Positions 55,599 through 64,000 of a stretch of DNA of 64,000 bases are shown piece by piece (position 1 is the first letter of the stretch; every line of letters starts with the position of its first letter). The position numbers were made by a program, and so were the translations under genes. The stretch comes from an uncultured Acidobacteriota bacterium. GTDB lineage: Bacteria > Acidobacteriota > Blastocatellia > RBC074. Below the pieces are notes generated by a model that did no database searches, was not told where the DNA came from, and was given only the letters and a program-made list of their open reading frames with translations. The DNA lies in contig CADECP010000006.1 of NCBI GenBank assembly GCA_902825875.1, positions 130,671-194,670 of the forward strand, given 5' to 3'.

Positions 55599-57353
55599 AT
55601 GAACGCGACTTATAAACTGATTACCGATGTTGATGACCTGCCGCAAATTGCTGAAGAGTTGCGTGCTCAGCCGGTGATCGGGTTGGACACCGAAACGACC
55701 GGTCTTGATCCGCACACAGCTAAATTGCGATTGCTTCAGCTTGCCACGCCGGACAACAGCTACATTTTTGATTGTTTCCGATTGCAGCCGGAACAGCTTT
55801 CACCATTGCGGGAATTCATCGAAACAGAACAGCCAATCAAAATCGCTCACAACGCTAAATTCGATGCCAAGTTTTTGCAGAAACATCTGGGCTGGAGACT
55901 GAACGGAATTTTCGACACTTATCTGGCCAGCATTCTGATTGCCGCAGGCGATGAAAACACTCGGCACGGATTGGAACCGGTTGTCAGTCGTCATCTCAAC
56001 CAGCAACTCAATAAAGACGCTCAGCTCAGCAACTGGGCTGGCGAATTGAGTCGTAACCAGCTTGATTACGCTGCGCGCGATGCTCAAGTGTTGCTGCCGC
56101 TGCGCGAAAAGCTCCGCGACAAATTGGATGATTTGGATTTGTTGGTGACGGCGGAATTGGAATTCGCTGCTGTGCCCGCCATCACGGCGATGGAATTGGC
56201 AGGCGTGTACCTGGACGTTGATCGTTGGCGGGCTTTGTTGAATCAAATGACGATTCAGCGCGACGCCCTTGCCGACGAATTGCAGCAGGCGTTTGCCGCT
56301 GGCGCTTCGCAGATAAATTTGTTTGGCGAAGCCGATCCGGTCAATTTGGACAGTCCGGCTCAGGTCAAAGACGCTTTGGCTCGCATTGGCGTTGAAATCG
56401 CCGACACGCGCGAATGGACGCTGAGCAAGCTGGCCAATGAACACGCCGTTGTCGCCAGGCTGCTGGAATATCGCGGTTTGAGCAAAAATCTTTCTTCATT
56501 CGGAATGAACATTCTGGGTTACGTGAATTCGGCGACCGGACGTTTGCACGCGGATTTTCGCCAACTGGGAACGCCGACCGGTCGCATCACGACTTCCTCG
56601 CCGAGCTTGCAGCAAATTCCCCACACGGTTGATTACCGATCGTGTTTCCGCGCGCCTGCTGGTCGCAAGTTGATCGTCGCCGATTATTCGCAAATCGAAA
56701 TGCGAATCCTGGCCGATTTTTCCGGCGACGAAGCTTTGTTGAAGGCGTTCGATTCCGGCGAAGACCTGCATCGAACGACGGCTTCGCAAATGTTCGGCGT
56801 GCCGTTGGCGGACGTTTCGCCTCGCCAACGCGAAAGCGCCAAAGGGTTGAACTACGGGTTGATTTACGGAATGGGAGCGGAAGGTTTGGCCGGGCGAATC
56901 GGTTCGACTGTCAAAGAAGCTGAAGGTTTGATTGACCGGTATTTCAACGCTTATTCCGGCGTTGCTCACTGGCTGCACGAAGCCGCTGAAAGTGCTGTCC
57001 GCGAACGGCAGGCGCGAACGGCTTCGGGGCGTTTGTGGAAATTCAGCCTTGATCCGAACGACCGCACGCAACAATCGGCGCTGCGCCGAGTCGGCAAAAA
57101 CACTCCGATTCAAGGAACTTGCTCGGACATTTTCAAACGTGCGATGACATTGCTGGACGCTTCGCTGTTGGGTTTGGACGCGCAGATCGTCAATTCGATT
57201 CACGACGAATTGGTGGTTGAATGCGACTTGAGCATTGCCGAACAGGTCAAAGAAATTGTTCGTTTCGAGATGATCGCCGCCGCCAAAGAGTTTTTGCCGC
57301 GCGTGCCGGTTGATGTTGAAGCCGTGATTTCCGAAGCGTGGTTGAAGAAATAA
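55599..57353 (+). CDS. 3'-5' exonuclease/DNA polymerase A without 5' nuclease
   Basis: A 584-residue polymerase I-type enzyme lacking the N-terminal 5' nuclease domain. The DEDDy exonuclease is intact: IGLDTETTGLD, IAHNAKFDAKF and YAARDAQVLL. The polymerase domain shows motif A (DYSQIEMRILADFSG), the finger helix (RESAKGLNYGLIYGMGAEG) and motif C (SIHDELVVEC). A full-length PolA may exist elsewhere. This could be a repair or gap-filling polymerase. The gene follows the rhomboid by 6 bp. Confidence 0.94.
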   Translation: MNATYKLITDVDDLPQIAEELRAQPVIGLDTETTGLDPHTAKLRLLQLATPDNSYIFDCFRLQPEQLSPLREFIETEQPIKIAHNAKFDAKFLQKHLGWRLNGIFDTYLASILIAAGDENTRHGLEPVVSRHLNQQLNKDAQLSNWAGELSRNQLDYAARDAQVLLPLREKLRDKLDDLDLLVTAELEFAAVPAITAMELAGVYLDVDRWRALLNQMTIQRDALADELQQAFAAGASQINLFGEADPVNLDSPAQVKDALARIGVEIADTREWTLSKLANEHAVVARLLEYRGLSKNLSSFGMNILGYVNSATGRLHADFRQLGTPTGRITTSSPSLQQIPHTVDYRSCFRAPAGRKLIVADYSQIEMRILADFSGDEALLKAFDSGEDLHRTTASQMFGVPLADVSPRQRESAKGLNYGLIYGMGAEGLAGRIGSTVKEAEGLIDRYFNAYSGVAHWLHEAAESAVRERQARTASGRLWKFSLDPNDRTQQSALRRVGKNTPIQGTCSDIFKRAMTLLDASLLGLDAQIVNSIHDELVVECDLSIAEQVKEIVRFEMIAAAKEFLPRVPVDVEAVISEAWLKK

Positions 57354-57361
57354 TTACGCGA

Positions 57362-57438
57362 GTGTCGGTAGCCTGCGTGTAAGCAAGGGCTTTTTTTCAC
57401 TAAATTCAAGCCCTTCCTAACGGTCGGGCTACTGACAC
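57362..57438. repeat. 77-bp palindromic repeat, copy B
   Basis: The second copy of the unit at 35304-35379: starts GTGTCGGTAGCCTGCG, contains GTAAGCAAGGGC and GCCCTTCCTAACGGTCGGGC, and ends CTACTGACAC. It lies just past the polymerase stop and about 37 bp before the epimerase start. Confidence 0.8.
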
Positions 57439-57474
57439 GGTATGTTTTGCGTAAGCCCTACAGGAGACACTCAA

Positions 57475-58458
57475 ATGAAATACTTCATCACCGGAGCCAC
57501 CGGTTTCATCGGTGGCCGAATCGCGCAACAACTCATCGCCGCCGGCCACGAAGTCGTGGCTCTGGTTCGTTCCAAAGCTAAAGCCGCTGAGTTGGCGAAG
57601 CTGGGCGTTTCGCTGGTCGAAGGCGACATTACCGACAAAGAAAGTATGCGTCAGCCAATGACTGGCGTGGACGGCGTTTTTCACGTTGCCGCCTGGTACA
57701 AAATCGGCGAACGAGACAAAACAATTGCCGAAACCGTCAACGTCGGCGGCACGCGCAACGTGCTGGAATTGATGCGCGAATTGAACGTGCCCAAAGGCGT
57801 TTACACCAGCACTGTGGCCGTCAATTCCGACACCGGCGGTAAAGTCGTTGATGAAAGTTATCGCTTCGCAGGCGAACACCTCAGCGAATACGACCACACA
57901 AAATGGCGCGCGCATTACGAAGTCGCAGTGCCAATGATCGAAGCCGGTTTGCCGTTGGTCATCGTCCAACCCGGAGTCAATTACGGACCCGGCGACACCA
58001 GCGCCATCCGCGAAGTTCTGGTGCAATATCTGACGGGCAAACTGCCTATGGTTCCTGACAAAACGGCTTATTGTTGGGCGCATGTGGACGACACTGCGCG
58101 CGGCCACATCCAGGCGATGGAGCGCGGCCAAGTCGGCGAAAGTTATTTCATTGCCGGACCGGTTCATACTTTGTTTGACGCTTTGCAGATCGCCGAGCGC
58201 ATCACTGGCATCAAGGCTCCGCGAATCAAAGCGGCTCCGGGAATGTTGAACGCGATGTCTGCGGTGATGGGGTTGGTGGAAACGGTCATTCCGATTTCGG
58301 GGCAGTATTCGTCCGAAACTTTGCGAGTCTCGGCGGGAGCGACCTATCTGGGCAGCAGCGCCAAAGCCGAACGCGAACTTGGCTTCACGGCTCGTCAGTT
58401 GGAAGAAGGCTTGCGCGAAACGCTTGCCTACGAAATGAAGTTGCTCGGACTTGGCTAA
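57475..58458 (+). CDS. NAD-dependent epimerase/SDR-family protein
   Basis: A 327-residue extended short-chain dehydrogenase with an N-terminal NAD site (ITGATGFIGGRIAQQL, TGxxGxxG) and a YDHTK catalytic motif (Tyr-x3-Lys). It resembles dihydroflavonol-4-reductase-like and hopanoid-associated sugar epimerases; the substrate is not certain. The start at ATG 57475 has AGGAG upstream (a frame opens earlier in repeat DNA). Confidence 0.88.
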   Translation: MKYFITGATGFIGGRIAQQLIAAGHEVVALVRSKAKAAELAKLGVSLVEGDITDKESMRQPMTGVDGVFHVAAWYKIGERDKTIAETVNVGGTRNVLELMRELNVPKGVYTSTVAVNSDTGGKVVDESYRFAGEHLSEYDHTKWRAHYEVAVPMIEAGLPLVIVQPGVNYGPGDTSAIREVLVQYLTGKLPMVPDKTAYCWAHVDDTARGHIQAMERGQVGESYFIAGPVHTLFDALQIAERITGIKAPRIKAAPGMLNAMSAVMGLVETVIPISGQYSSETLRVSAGATYLGSSAKAERELGFTARQLEEGLRETLAYEMKLLGLG

Positions 58459-58764
58459 ATCAACACAAAGAACCTTGAAACAGGATTGACCGGATTTTTT
58501 TTTCAGGATGAACAGGATTCAAACATGACCGGAACCTTGTTGGAGTTGATAAGCCTGTAAATCCTGCTAAAAATCTTGTCCATCATGTTGAGAAATGTTG
58601 TCCCAATGTAGCTCTGCTGTTGGAGGAAAGGGCAACGACTTTGTTTCAAAATGGCCAGTTTGGCGATTTCCGAAGTGGTGTGTTATTGATGCCTTCTCTT
58701 TTCAGTCGTTCAAGTGGCTGAACCCGAATCATAAACAATTTGCCCGACATAAACGGAGACTCAG
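58459..58764. other. Gap with dispersed repeat copy B
   Basis: About 306 bp. The left part holds the 130-bp AACAGGATT repeat (58475-58604) also present at 43918-44046. The rest shows no gene and should contain the promoter of the LolA-like/RND pair. Confidence 0.7.
58475..58604. repeat. AACAGGATT dispersed repeat, copy B
   Basis: It is clearly alike along its whole length to 43918-44046, with a longer T run (TTTTTTTTT) near the start and base changes scattered through. Each copy precedes a gene for an exported protein. Confidence 0.85.
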
Positions 58765-59619
58765 ATGCAGAAACTTTTCCGCATAGGCCTCATACTGCTT
58801 TGCGCGCTCGGTTGCGCTTGCCAGGATTCTTCACCGACGATTTCGACGGATTCCGACACCTCAAAAAAAGAAATGGCTCCTTTGCCGGATGCCGCGGCGA
58901 TGGTCAAACGATTGATTACTCAGGACGGGTGCAAAGACTTCGTCGCCGAAATGCACATGAGCACCGAATCTGCCGACGGCAAACGCGAACAGGTCGAAGT
59001 CCGTTTGCAGCGCAAGTATTCAGAAACCGGCGCTTCGACGTTTATGACTGTACTTTCGCCCAAAGAAGAATCCGACAAAGCGATTCTGGCGATTGAAAGC
59101 AACGACAAACCGACTGAAGCTTATTCATATCTGGCGGGTTTGAAAAAACTGGCCAAACTGGATTCGTCGCGCCCTTTGGGATTTCGCGGAGCCAAAGTCA
59201 CCGTTCAGGAATTGCTCGGCATGGAACTCGGCCAATACAGCCACAGCACGGGCGAGCGCGTGACCGTTGATGGTCAGTCGCTTATCAAAATCAAGTTTGA
59301 CGCCAAAAAGGATTTGAATCTGGCCTTCCCCAGCATTGTTGGTTACTTCCACGAAAAAGATCAGGCTCCGGCGCGATTCGAATTGATCGGCGACAATGGC
59401 GAAATCAGCAAAAAGCTCATCATTGAAGAAGTGAAGCCGATTCAGAACCGACAGACCATTACCAAAGTGGCGATTGAAGACGAAACGCAAAAATTGAAGC
59501 TGACGATGGAAACCAAAAAAATCGAATACGACCGCGGATTGCCGGACAAGATTTTCACCGAACAGCACCTCAAAGGCTTTATCACCGAAGCCAGCGCCAA
59601 ACGAAATTCAGCTAATTGA
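58765..59619 (+). CDS. Outer membrane lipoprotein-sorting-like protein
   Basis: A 284-residue exported protein, likely a lipoprotein: MQKLFRIGLILLCALGCACQ gives a signal and a Cys-rich cleavage region, though the lipobox is imperfect. The mature part matches the LolA/DUF4292-like lipid-carrier style (YLAGLKKLAKLDSSRPLGFR, LLGMELGQYSHSTG). It is paired with the RND/MMPL gene 26 bp downstream, so it probably hands lipid to or from the pump. The short gap contains a 10-bp tandem repeat. Confidence 0.8.
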   Translation: MQKLFRIGLILLCALGCACQDSSPTISTDSDTSKKEMAPLPDAAAMVKRLITQDGCKDFVAEMHMSTESADGKREQVEVRLQRKYSETGASTFMTVLSPKEESDKAILAIESNDKPTEAYSYLAGLKKLAKLDSSRPLGFRGAKVTVQELLGMELGQYSHSTGERVTVDGQSLIKIKFDAKKDLNLAFPSIVGYFHEKDQAPARFELIGDNGEISKKLIIEEVKPIQNRQTITKVAIEDETQKLKLTMETKKIEYDRGLPDKIFTEQHLKGFITEASAKRNSAN

Positions 59620-59642
59620 GGCCAATTGAGGCCAATTGAGGA
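59614..59642. repeat. AATTGAGGCC tandem repeat at RND ribosome binding site
   Basis: Almost three copies of the 10-mer AATTGAGGCC run from the upstream stop codon to the GAGGAAG that precedes the next ATG. Copy-number change would alter spacing between the two genes. Confidence 0.8.
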
Positions 59643-59645
59643 AGA

Positions 59646-61922
59646 ATGAGTCGTTTCGTTGTTACTCACCCGCGATTGATTATTGGTTTGGTGCTGGCGC
59701 TGACGGTCGTGCTAGGTTTCGGGTTGCGTCGAGGAATGGAACTGGATGTTTCGCCGCTCAGTTTTGTGACGCAAAACAGCCAGGAGCGCCGCGATTTTGC
59801 CGAAACCCGAAAGCATTTCGGCGCAGATGATTTTCTGCTGATTGCTGTCGTTTGCGACGATGTTTTCAAGCCTGAAAATCTGGCCCGGCTGAAAACTCTT
59901 CACCAACAGATCGAAAAAGTTTCCGGCGTGGGCGAAGTTCTCAGCCTGATTAACGTTCCTTACGCGCGCAGTCTGCCCGGTGACGAAGGCGGCGTTTCGC
60001 TGGAAAAACTGATTCCAAATTCGTTGAGCGACAAATCGCGTTTGGAAGAAGCGCGCGCCGCAGCCATCACCGACCGCATGTTTGTCGGCAATCTGGTGTC
60101 CGCTGATTCGCGCACGGCGGCGCTGACCGTCTTGCTGAAACTGGATTTGCCCACCGCTCGCCGCCACGAAACCACCCAACGAATTTATGATCTGACGCAC
60201 GCTTCCGGTTTTGGCGAGGTGTATTTTGCGGGCGATCCGTTTTCGCAGCTTCGCGGAACGCAGGCGCTCAAAGACGATTTGAAGCTGTTGCTGCCGCTGA
60301 CTGTGGCGTTGATTTTGCTGTTGCTGTGGCTTTGTTTTCGTTCGGTGACGGCGGTTTTGTTGCCGTTGGCGACGATCGGGATCGGACTGGTTTGGTTAAT
60401 GGGATTGATGGCGTATCTGGGCACGCAGTTCACGATTCTGGTGCTGATGTTGCCGACGGTGATGCTGGCGATTGGCTGTTCGTACCTGATTCACGTGCTG
60501 AACCAGATTGGGATTGCTGATTGCGCTTCCGGCCAATCCGCACTCCGCACTCCGCACTCCGCAATTGAAAGCGCGATGCGTTTCATCAATCTGCCGGTAA
60601 TTGTTTCGGCGTTGACGATCATCGCCGGTTTTTTGTCGCTGACCTTCACTGAAATTCCGGCGATTCGTTCGACGGCGATTTACTCCGCCATCGGCGCAGC
60701 CTTCACGATGATTCTGTCGTTGACGTTCGTCCCGGCAGTGTTGGCGATTCTGCCAGCGCGAGCGATGGTCTTTCGCATCGGGCTGCATGGAAAGATGGTC
60801 AGGTTTCTGGAAGGCACCGGTCGCTGGGCGACTTCGCATCAACGTTTGTTATACGTGCTGACCGTCATCATCGTCGTCATCAGCCTGTTCGGCATGCGCC
60901 GCATCAAAATTGACATTGATTTCTTTCACTTTTCCAAACCCGGAACCGAATCCAGAGTCGGTCTGGAGGAAGTCAATCGCCGGTTGTCCGGTGCGGTGAC
61001 GTTCGACATCATCATCGAAGGCAAAACGAGCGGCGCAATCGAAAAGCCGGATGTGCTGGAACGAATCGCGCGGTTGCAGGCTTTTGCCGAAACGCGCAAA
61101 GACCCCAGCGGACAAGGCGTAGACCGTTCGTTGTCCGTCGCCGATTTCATCAAACACCTGAACCGTGCTTTCAATGGCAACGATCCGAAACAGTATTCGA
61201 TTCCGACCGACGAAAGAATCATTGCCGATCTGTTTTCCGACCGCGACCAGTTGAAAGGCTTTTTGACCGAAGACGGGCGAATGGCGCGAGTGCTTGTTCG
61301 CTCTACGTTGTCGGGTTCGCAGGCGATGGCCAGCGTCGTTCGTGAAATCGAACAGAACGCCAAAGAGTCGTTGCCGGAATTTCGCGTCTTTGCCACCGGA
61401 ACATTTGTGCTGCTCAATCGCACGTCGGATCAAATCGGCGGCGAACAGTTGCTGAGTATAGGCATTGCGTTGGTGACGATTTTTTTGATGCTGGCGATTC
61501 TGTTTCGCTCGTTGCGCGTTGGGCTGACGGCGCTGGTTCCGAATCTGATTCCTGTGGTGTTTTTCTTCGGGTACATGGGCTGGCAAGGCATCAAGTTGAA
61601 TCTGACGACCAGTTTGGTGGCGAGCATCGTGTTGGGCTTGGCTGTGGATAATGCCGTGCAATTCATCATGCGATTTCGCCGTGTGCAAAAAGCTGATGAA
61701 CCTTTGCGCGAAGCAATTATCGAAAGCATGCGTTTGTCCGGTCGCCCGATCATATACGCCAACATTGCTTTGGCTGCGACTTTTGCGGTTTTCGCAGTTT
61801 CAAACTTTCAACCGGTCAGCGATTTTGGATTGTTGTCGGCGGTGACGATCATCGGCTGTTTGATCGAAGATTTGGTGTTGCTGCCGTCGCGGCTGACTTC
61901 GCCGATTTTCCGCGCGAAGTAA
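59646..61922 (+). CDS. RND/MMPL-family lipid transporter
   Basis: A 758-residue inner-membrane protein with the plan of MMPL/RND pumps: one N-terminal helix, a periplasmic domain, five or six helices (LLPLTVALILLLLWLCF onward), a second periplasmic domain and a second helix set (LVTIFLMLAILFRSL). It resembles hopanoid or lipid exporters rather than drug pumps. A loop at about residues 298-306 (QSALRTPHS) is encoded by a 7-bp tandem repeat. The gene is convergent with the PIN toxin gene, whose stop lies 5 bp away. Confidence 0.9.
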   Translation: MSRFVVTHPRLIIGLVLALTVVLGFGLRRGMELDVSPLSFVTQNSQERRDFAETRKHFGADDFLLIAVVCDDVFKPENLARLKTLHQQIEKVSGVGEVLSLINVPYARSLPGDEGGVSLEKLIPNSLSDKSRLEEARAAAITDRMFVGNLVSADSRTAALTVLLKLDLPTARRHETTQRIYDLTHASGFGEVYFAGDPFSQLRGTQALKDDLKLLLPLTVALILLLLWLCFRSVTAVLLPLATIGIGLVWLMGLMAYLGTQFTILVLMLPTVMLAIGCSYLIHVLNQIGIADCASGQSALRTPHSAIESAMRFINLPVIVSALTIIAGFLSLTFTEIPAIRSTAIYSAIGAAFTMILSLTFVPAVLAILPARAMVFRIGLHGKMVRFLEGTGRWATSHQRLLYVLTVIIVVISLFGMRRIKIDIDFFHFSKPGTESRVGLEEVNRRLSGAVTFDIIIEGKTSGAIEKPDVLERIARLQAFAETRKDPSGQGVDRSLSVADFIKHLNRAFNGNDPKQYSIPTDERIIADLFSDRDQLKGFLTEDGRMARVLVRSTLSGSQAMASVVREIEQNAKESLPEFRVFATGTFVLLNRTSDQIGGEQLLSIGIALVTIFLMLAILFRSLRVGLTALVPNLIPVVFFFGYMGWQGIKLNLTTSLVASIVLGLAVDNAVQFIMRFRRVQKADEPLREAIIESMRLSGRPIIYANIALAATFAVFAVSNFQPVSDFGLLSAVTIIGCLIEDLVLLPSRLTSPIFRAK
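60537..60563. repeat. TCCGCAC 7-bp tandem repeat in the RND gene
   Basis: Four units of TCCGCAC (the last ending CAA) lie in frame and encode SALRTPHSA in a loop. It looks like a dispersed intergenic repeat caught inside a gene. Confidence 0.85.
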
Positions 61923-61926
61923 TTCG

Positions 61927-62343
61927 TCAAGCCCAGTTTTCAATTTGCAAACCCGGAATTTGGCCGAAGTCTGAAAGGTTGCGAGTGATGACTTTGCAGT
62001 GATTGGCCAAAGCGATGGCCGCGATTCGCCGATCTTGAGTTCCAATTTTCAGCTTTTGGCTTTTCAGTGTTTGATCAATTGCCTCAGCCGCAGAGTCAAA
62101 ATCGAGAACGTTTACTCCCAACAAACTATCAATCGTTTGTCGCAGTTGCTGATAAGCGACGACGCAATTGGGACCGGACTGATGACGGCGAATCTCTGCA
62201 AAGCGCCCGCGAATTTGTTCTTCGACAGTGATAAGGGTGATTGCCATTTCATCTTTCGGCAGGGATAAAATCCTGGCAGTGATCTTGGGATGTTTTCGCT
62301 GAGCCAGGCTGAGGTGGTCGGTGCCCAGTATGTAGCGAATCAT
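61927..62343 (-). CDS. PIN-domain (VapC-like) toxin with substituted first Asp
   Basis: A 138-residue PIN-domain protein: YILGTDHLSL at the N terminus, TVEEQIRG (Glu), KIGTQDRRIAAIAL (Asp) and TRNLSDFGQIPGLQIENW (Asp). VapC relatives usually read LDTDHLS; here the first catalytic Asp is Gly (GGC instead of GAC). The remaining acidic residues are kept. The start overlaps the antitoxin stop by 4 bp (ATGA). The RNase may be weak or inactive. Confidence 0.85.
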   Translation of the reverse strand: MIRYILGTDHLSLAQRKHPKITARILSLPKDEMAITLITVEEQIRGRFAEIRRHQSGPNCVVAYQQLRQTIDSLLGVNVLDFDSAAEAIDQTLKSQKLKIGTQDRRIAAIALANHCKVITRNLSDFGQIPGLQIENWA

Positions 62344-62675
62344 TGTGCTGCTTTAGTTTCGAGTATTTCAGTAGCTTCTTCGGCATCAAGTTCGTGGCGA
62401 TAAGTCGTAATGTGTTCTTGAAACTGCTCCCAGTGGGGATCGTTTTCGCCGCTTCCAATCACCTTAAGCCAAGGGTTTTCTTCGAACTTGGGCTGTCCGT
62501 TTTCTATTTCAACTGTGTAAACCTTGCCTTCCGCAAGCTGAAGCCGAAGTCTTTCTTTGGCGTTGAGCAAAGCCTCTTCTTCCGTTTTGCCCTGCGCCAC
62601 ACAATCAGGGATTCCAAGAACAGAGGCGGCAAAAAGATTGTTCTGTTTGCTTTGAACCAGGATTTGGTACGTCAT
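62340..62675 (-). CDS. HicB-like antitoxin
   Basis: A 111-residue protein starting at ATG 62675 (AGGAG upstream) with the HicB-type fold: FAASVLGIPDCVAQGKTEEEALLNAKERLRL. HicB normally pairs with HicA, but here it is coupled to a PIN toxin by a 4-bp overlap. C-terminal residues are acidic and probably bind the toxin. It begins 4 bp after the lpxC stop, so it may be co-transcribed with lpxC. Confidence 0.82.
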   Translation of the reverse strand: MTYQILVQSKQNNLFAASVLGIPDCVAQGKTEEEALLNAKERLRLQLAEGKVYTVEIENGQPKFEENPWLKVIGSGENDPHWEQFQEHITTYRHELDAEEATEILETKAAQ

Positions 62676-62679
62676 GCTT

Positions 62680-63585
62680 TTATTCTCCTGCTGAAATTCT
62701 ATGACCGGCCTGATTGAGTTGCAAATTTTTTCCTGGCGCTGTCGTGACTTCCCACGCCTCACGATCTCTCAACAGGGCGGAAAGCAGCATCGTGTGAAGC
62801 CCGTGTCCTGACCGCGAAGCCCGGACGTGACCGAGAATCGGCATTCCCGCCAACGCCAGATCGCCGATGATGTCCAGAATTTTGTGGCGAACGAATTCGT
62901 TGGCAAAGCGCAGCGGTTCGGGATTCAAATATCCATCGCGCGTCAGAGCGATGGCGTTGTCCAGCGAGCCGCCGCGCGCCAGACCGTTTTGTTTCAGCAT
63001 CTCGATTTCTTCGACAAAGCCGAATGTGCGAGCCGGAGCGATTTCTTTGGAATAATCTGCGACCTGAAAACTGACTTCGTAATTTTGAACGCCGATCATC
63101 GGATGGTTGAAATCAATTTCGCAGGTGATGCGGAATTCTTCGGCGGGTTCGATGCTCATCGTGCGATTTTTCTCGCTGACCGACACTTGTTTCAACACGC
63201 GCAAGTAAGGACGTAGAGCGGGCAATTCCACCACCCCAGCCTGACGAATCATTTCCACCCATTGCCTGCTGCTGCCGTCCAAGATAGGAACTTCCAGCGA
63301 ATCCACTTCGATCAGCGCGTTGTCCACTCCGCAACCGTACAGCGCAGACAGCAAATGCTCGACGGTGGAAATCATCACGCCGGATTTCATCAACGTCGTG
63401 GCGTAACTGACGTGAGATACGAATTGCGGTGCGGCTGGAATTTCAAAATCGTTCAGGTCGGTTCGGCGAAACAAGTAGCTGGTGTATGACGGAGCCGGAT
63501 TCACCGTCACATTGACCGGCGAAGCTGAATGAAGTCCGACGCCGCTGACGCTGAAACTTTTTCCTACCGTAGTTTGCTGATTCAA
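62680..63585 (-). CDS. lpxC: UDP-3-O-acyl-N-acetylglucosamine deacetylase LpxC
   Basis: LpxC carries out the committed deacetylation of lipid A synthesis and is zinc-dependent. The 301-residue protein shows the zinc ligands STVEHLLSAL (His) and RHKILDIIGDLAL (His and Asp) and the late GHVRASRSGHGLHT. TTG 63585 with GAGG upstream is the best start; the frame runs further up but the family begins near TTVGKSFSVSGVGLHS. The TA pair follows directly. Confidence 0.95.
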   Translation of the reverse strand: MNQQTTVGKSFSVSGVGLHSASPVNVTVNPAPSYTSYLFRRTDLNDFEIPAAPQFVSHVSYATTLMKSGVMISTVEHLLSALYGCGVDNALIEVDSLEVPILDGSSRQWVEMIRQAGVVELPALRPYLRVLKQVSVSEKNRTMSIEPAEEFRITCEIDFNHPMIGVQNYEVSFQVADYSKEIAPARTFGFVEEIEMLKQNGLARGGSLDNAIALTRDGYLNPEPLRFANEFVRHKILDIIGDLALAGMPILGHVRASRSGHGLHTMLLSALLRDREAWEVTTAPGKNLQLNQAGHRISAGE

Positions 63586-63824
63586 TTCATTTCCTCGTTT
63601 GCCTGCAAGATTGGTTGAGTAAACCGATTTCTGTTTCAGCAAACTCCAAGCCAAAAACCTCTGTCTGGAAAACTTCTTCGTAAATGCTTTTCACGCAACA
63701 GAAGAAGAGAGGTTGAAACAAATTGTAATTCGGAGTTTTGTGGCCGATGAGCCACGTTGGAAAAGTCCGGCTGTGGATTTTGGGCAAAGCCAGATGTCGC
63801 TGATTGAATGTCGTTGATTGAAAG

Positions 63825-63859
63825 AAAAAGCCGCGAACAAATTCTGTTCGCGGCTTTTT
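63825..63859. terminator. Bidirectional terminator after rpsU
   Basis: A 15-bp stem (AAAAAGCCGCGAACA / TGTTCGCGGCTTTTT) with an A/T-rich 5-base loop and T/A runs on either side. It separates rpsU from lpxC on the minus strand. The rest of the 295-bp gap shows no gene and should hold the lpxC promoter. Confidence 0.85.
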
Positions 63860-63880
63860 CTGAATGCGTGCGTCGGAAAG

Positions 63881-64000
63881 TTATTCCGAAGGCGGCATCG
63901 GACGAGTGCGATATTTCTTGCGGTTCCGTTTGCGAGCCAGCGCCGATTTCAATCGGGCTTTTTCTCCGGGCGGAACGTAAAAAGCATGCCGTTTGACTTC
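63881..64000 (-). CDS. rpsU: Small ribosomal subunit protein bS21, 3' part
   Basis: The last 39 codons of a minus-strand gene ending at TAA 63881, cut by the window edge. The residues EVKRHAFYVPPGEKARLKSA and KRNRKKYRTRP are those of bS21 in diderm phyla such as acidobacteria. A strong terminator follows 22 bp downstream. The start and full length lie outside the window. Confidence 0.8.
   Translation of the reverse strand, partial: EVKRHAFYVPPGEKARLKSALARKRNRKKYRTRPMPPSE

Overview
The window looks like chromosomal DNA from a diderm (LPS-making) bacterium, most likely an acidobacterium of the Blastocatellia type. This is an inference from gene content, not a database match. Supporting signs are lipid A genes (lpxK, lpxC), a heptose gene (gmhA), paired Tat-exported DUF1501 proteins, many secreted beta-propeller proteins, frequent TTG starts, moderate-to-high GC, and an unusually dense scatter of short palindromic repeats between and even inside genes. 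About 55 protein genes are supported. No tRNA, rRNA or CRISPR array was seen.

Layout. 1-8.4 kb: der GTPase, a decayed IS4-type transposase fragment, a class A penicillin-binding protein with a long Thr/Pro tail, and a secreted protein with two P-domains. 8.4-14 kb: a tightly overlapped operon of MoxR-type ATPase, DUF58 protein, transglutaminase-like membrane protein and lpxK, meeting a convergent von Willebrand A membrane protein (14-16.8 kb). 17-22.7 kb: a secreted propeller protein and two closely related DUF1501 genes, separated by an A+T-richer three-gene operon that ends in a HEPN-type protein. 23-30 kb: rpsO, pnp, a PD40 propeller protein, a PQQ-type propeller protein with EF-hands, a small EamA-like membrane protein and a DinB protein. 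30-37 kb: a UvrD-like ATPase, a MITE-like element, KDPG aldolase, LD-carboxypeptidase, a double PA-IL-like secreted protein, a deoxyhypusine synthase homologue and a frameshifted retropepsin. 37-41 kb: a histidine kinase and a sigma-54 response regulator. 41-49 kb: small exported proteins, a phosphodiesterase-like protein, gmhA, a LolA-like/thioredoxin fusion and a three-repeat secreted protein. 49-57 kb: a second deoxyhypusine-synthase-like protein, an inositol monophosphatase, an APC permease, an ankyrin protein, an aminotransferase, nadK, a rhomboid protease and an exo/polymerase-type PolA. 57-64 kb: an SDR epimerase, a LolA-like protein with an RND/MMPL exporter, a PIN-HicB toxin-antitoxin pair, lpxC and the 3' end of rpsU.

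How it fits together. The strongest theme is envelope construction and quality control: peptidoglycan synthesis and trimming, lipid A synthesis, lipid export, secreted propellers and envelope thioredoxin. The most interesting candidates for undescribed biology are the HEPN cassette between the DUF1501 paralogues, the PIN toxin with a substituted first catalytic aspartate behind lpxC, two deoxyhypusine-synthase-fold proteins in a bacterium, and a 148-bp mobile element with perfect 18-bp terminal repeats. Several repeat families are present in two or more copies, and two repeats sit in frame inside protein genes.
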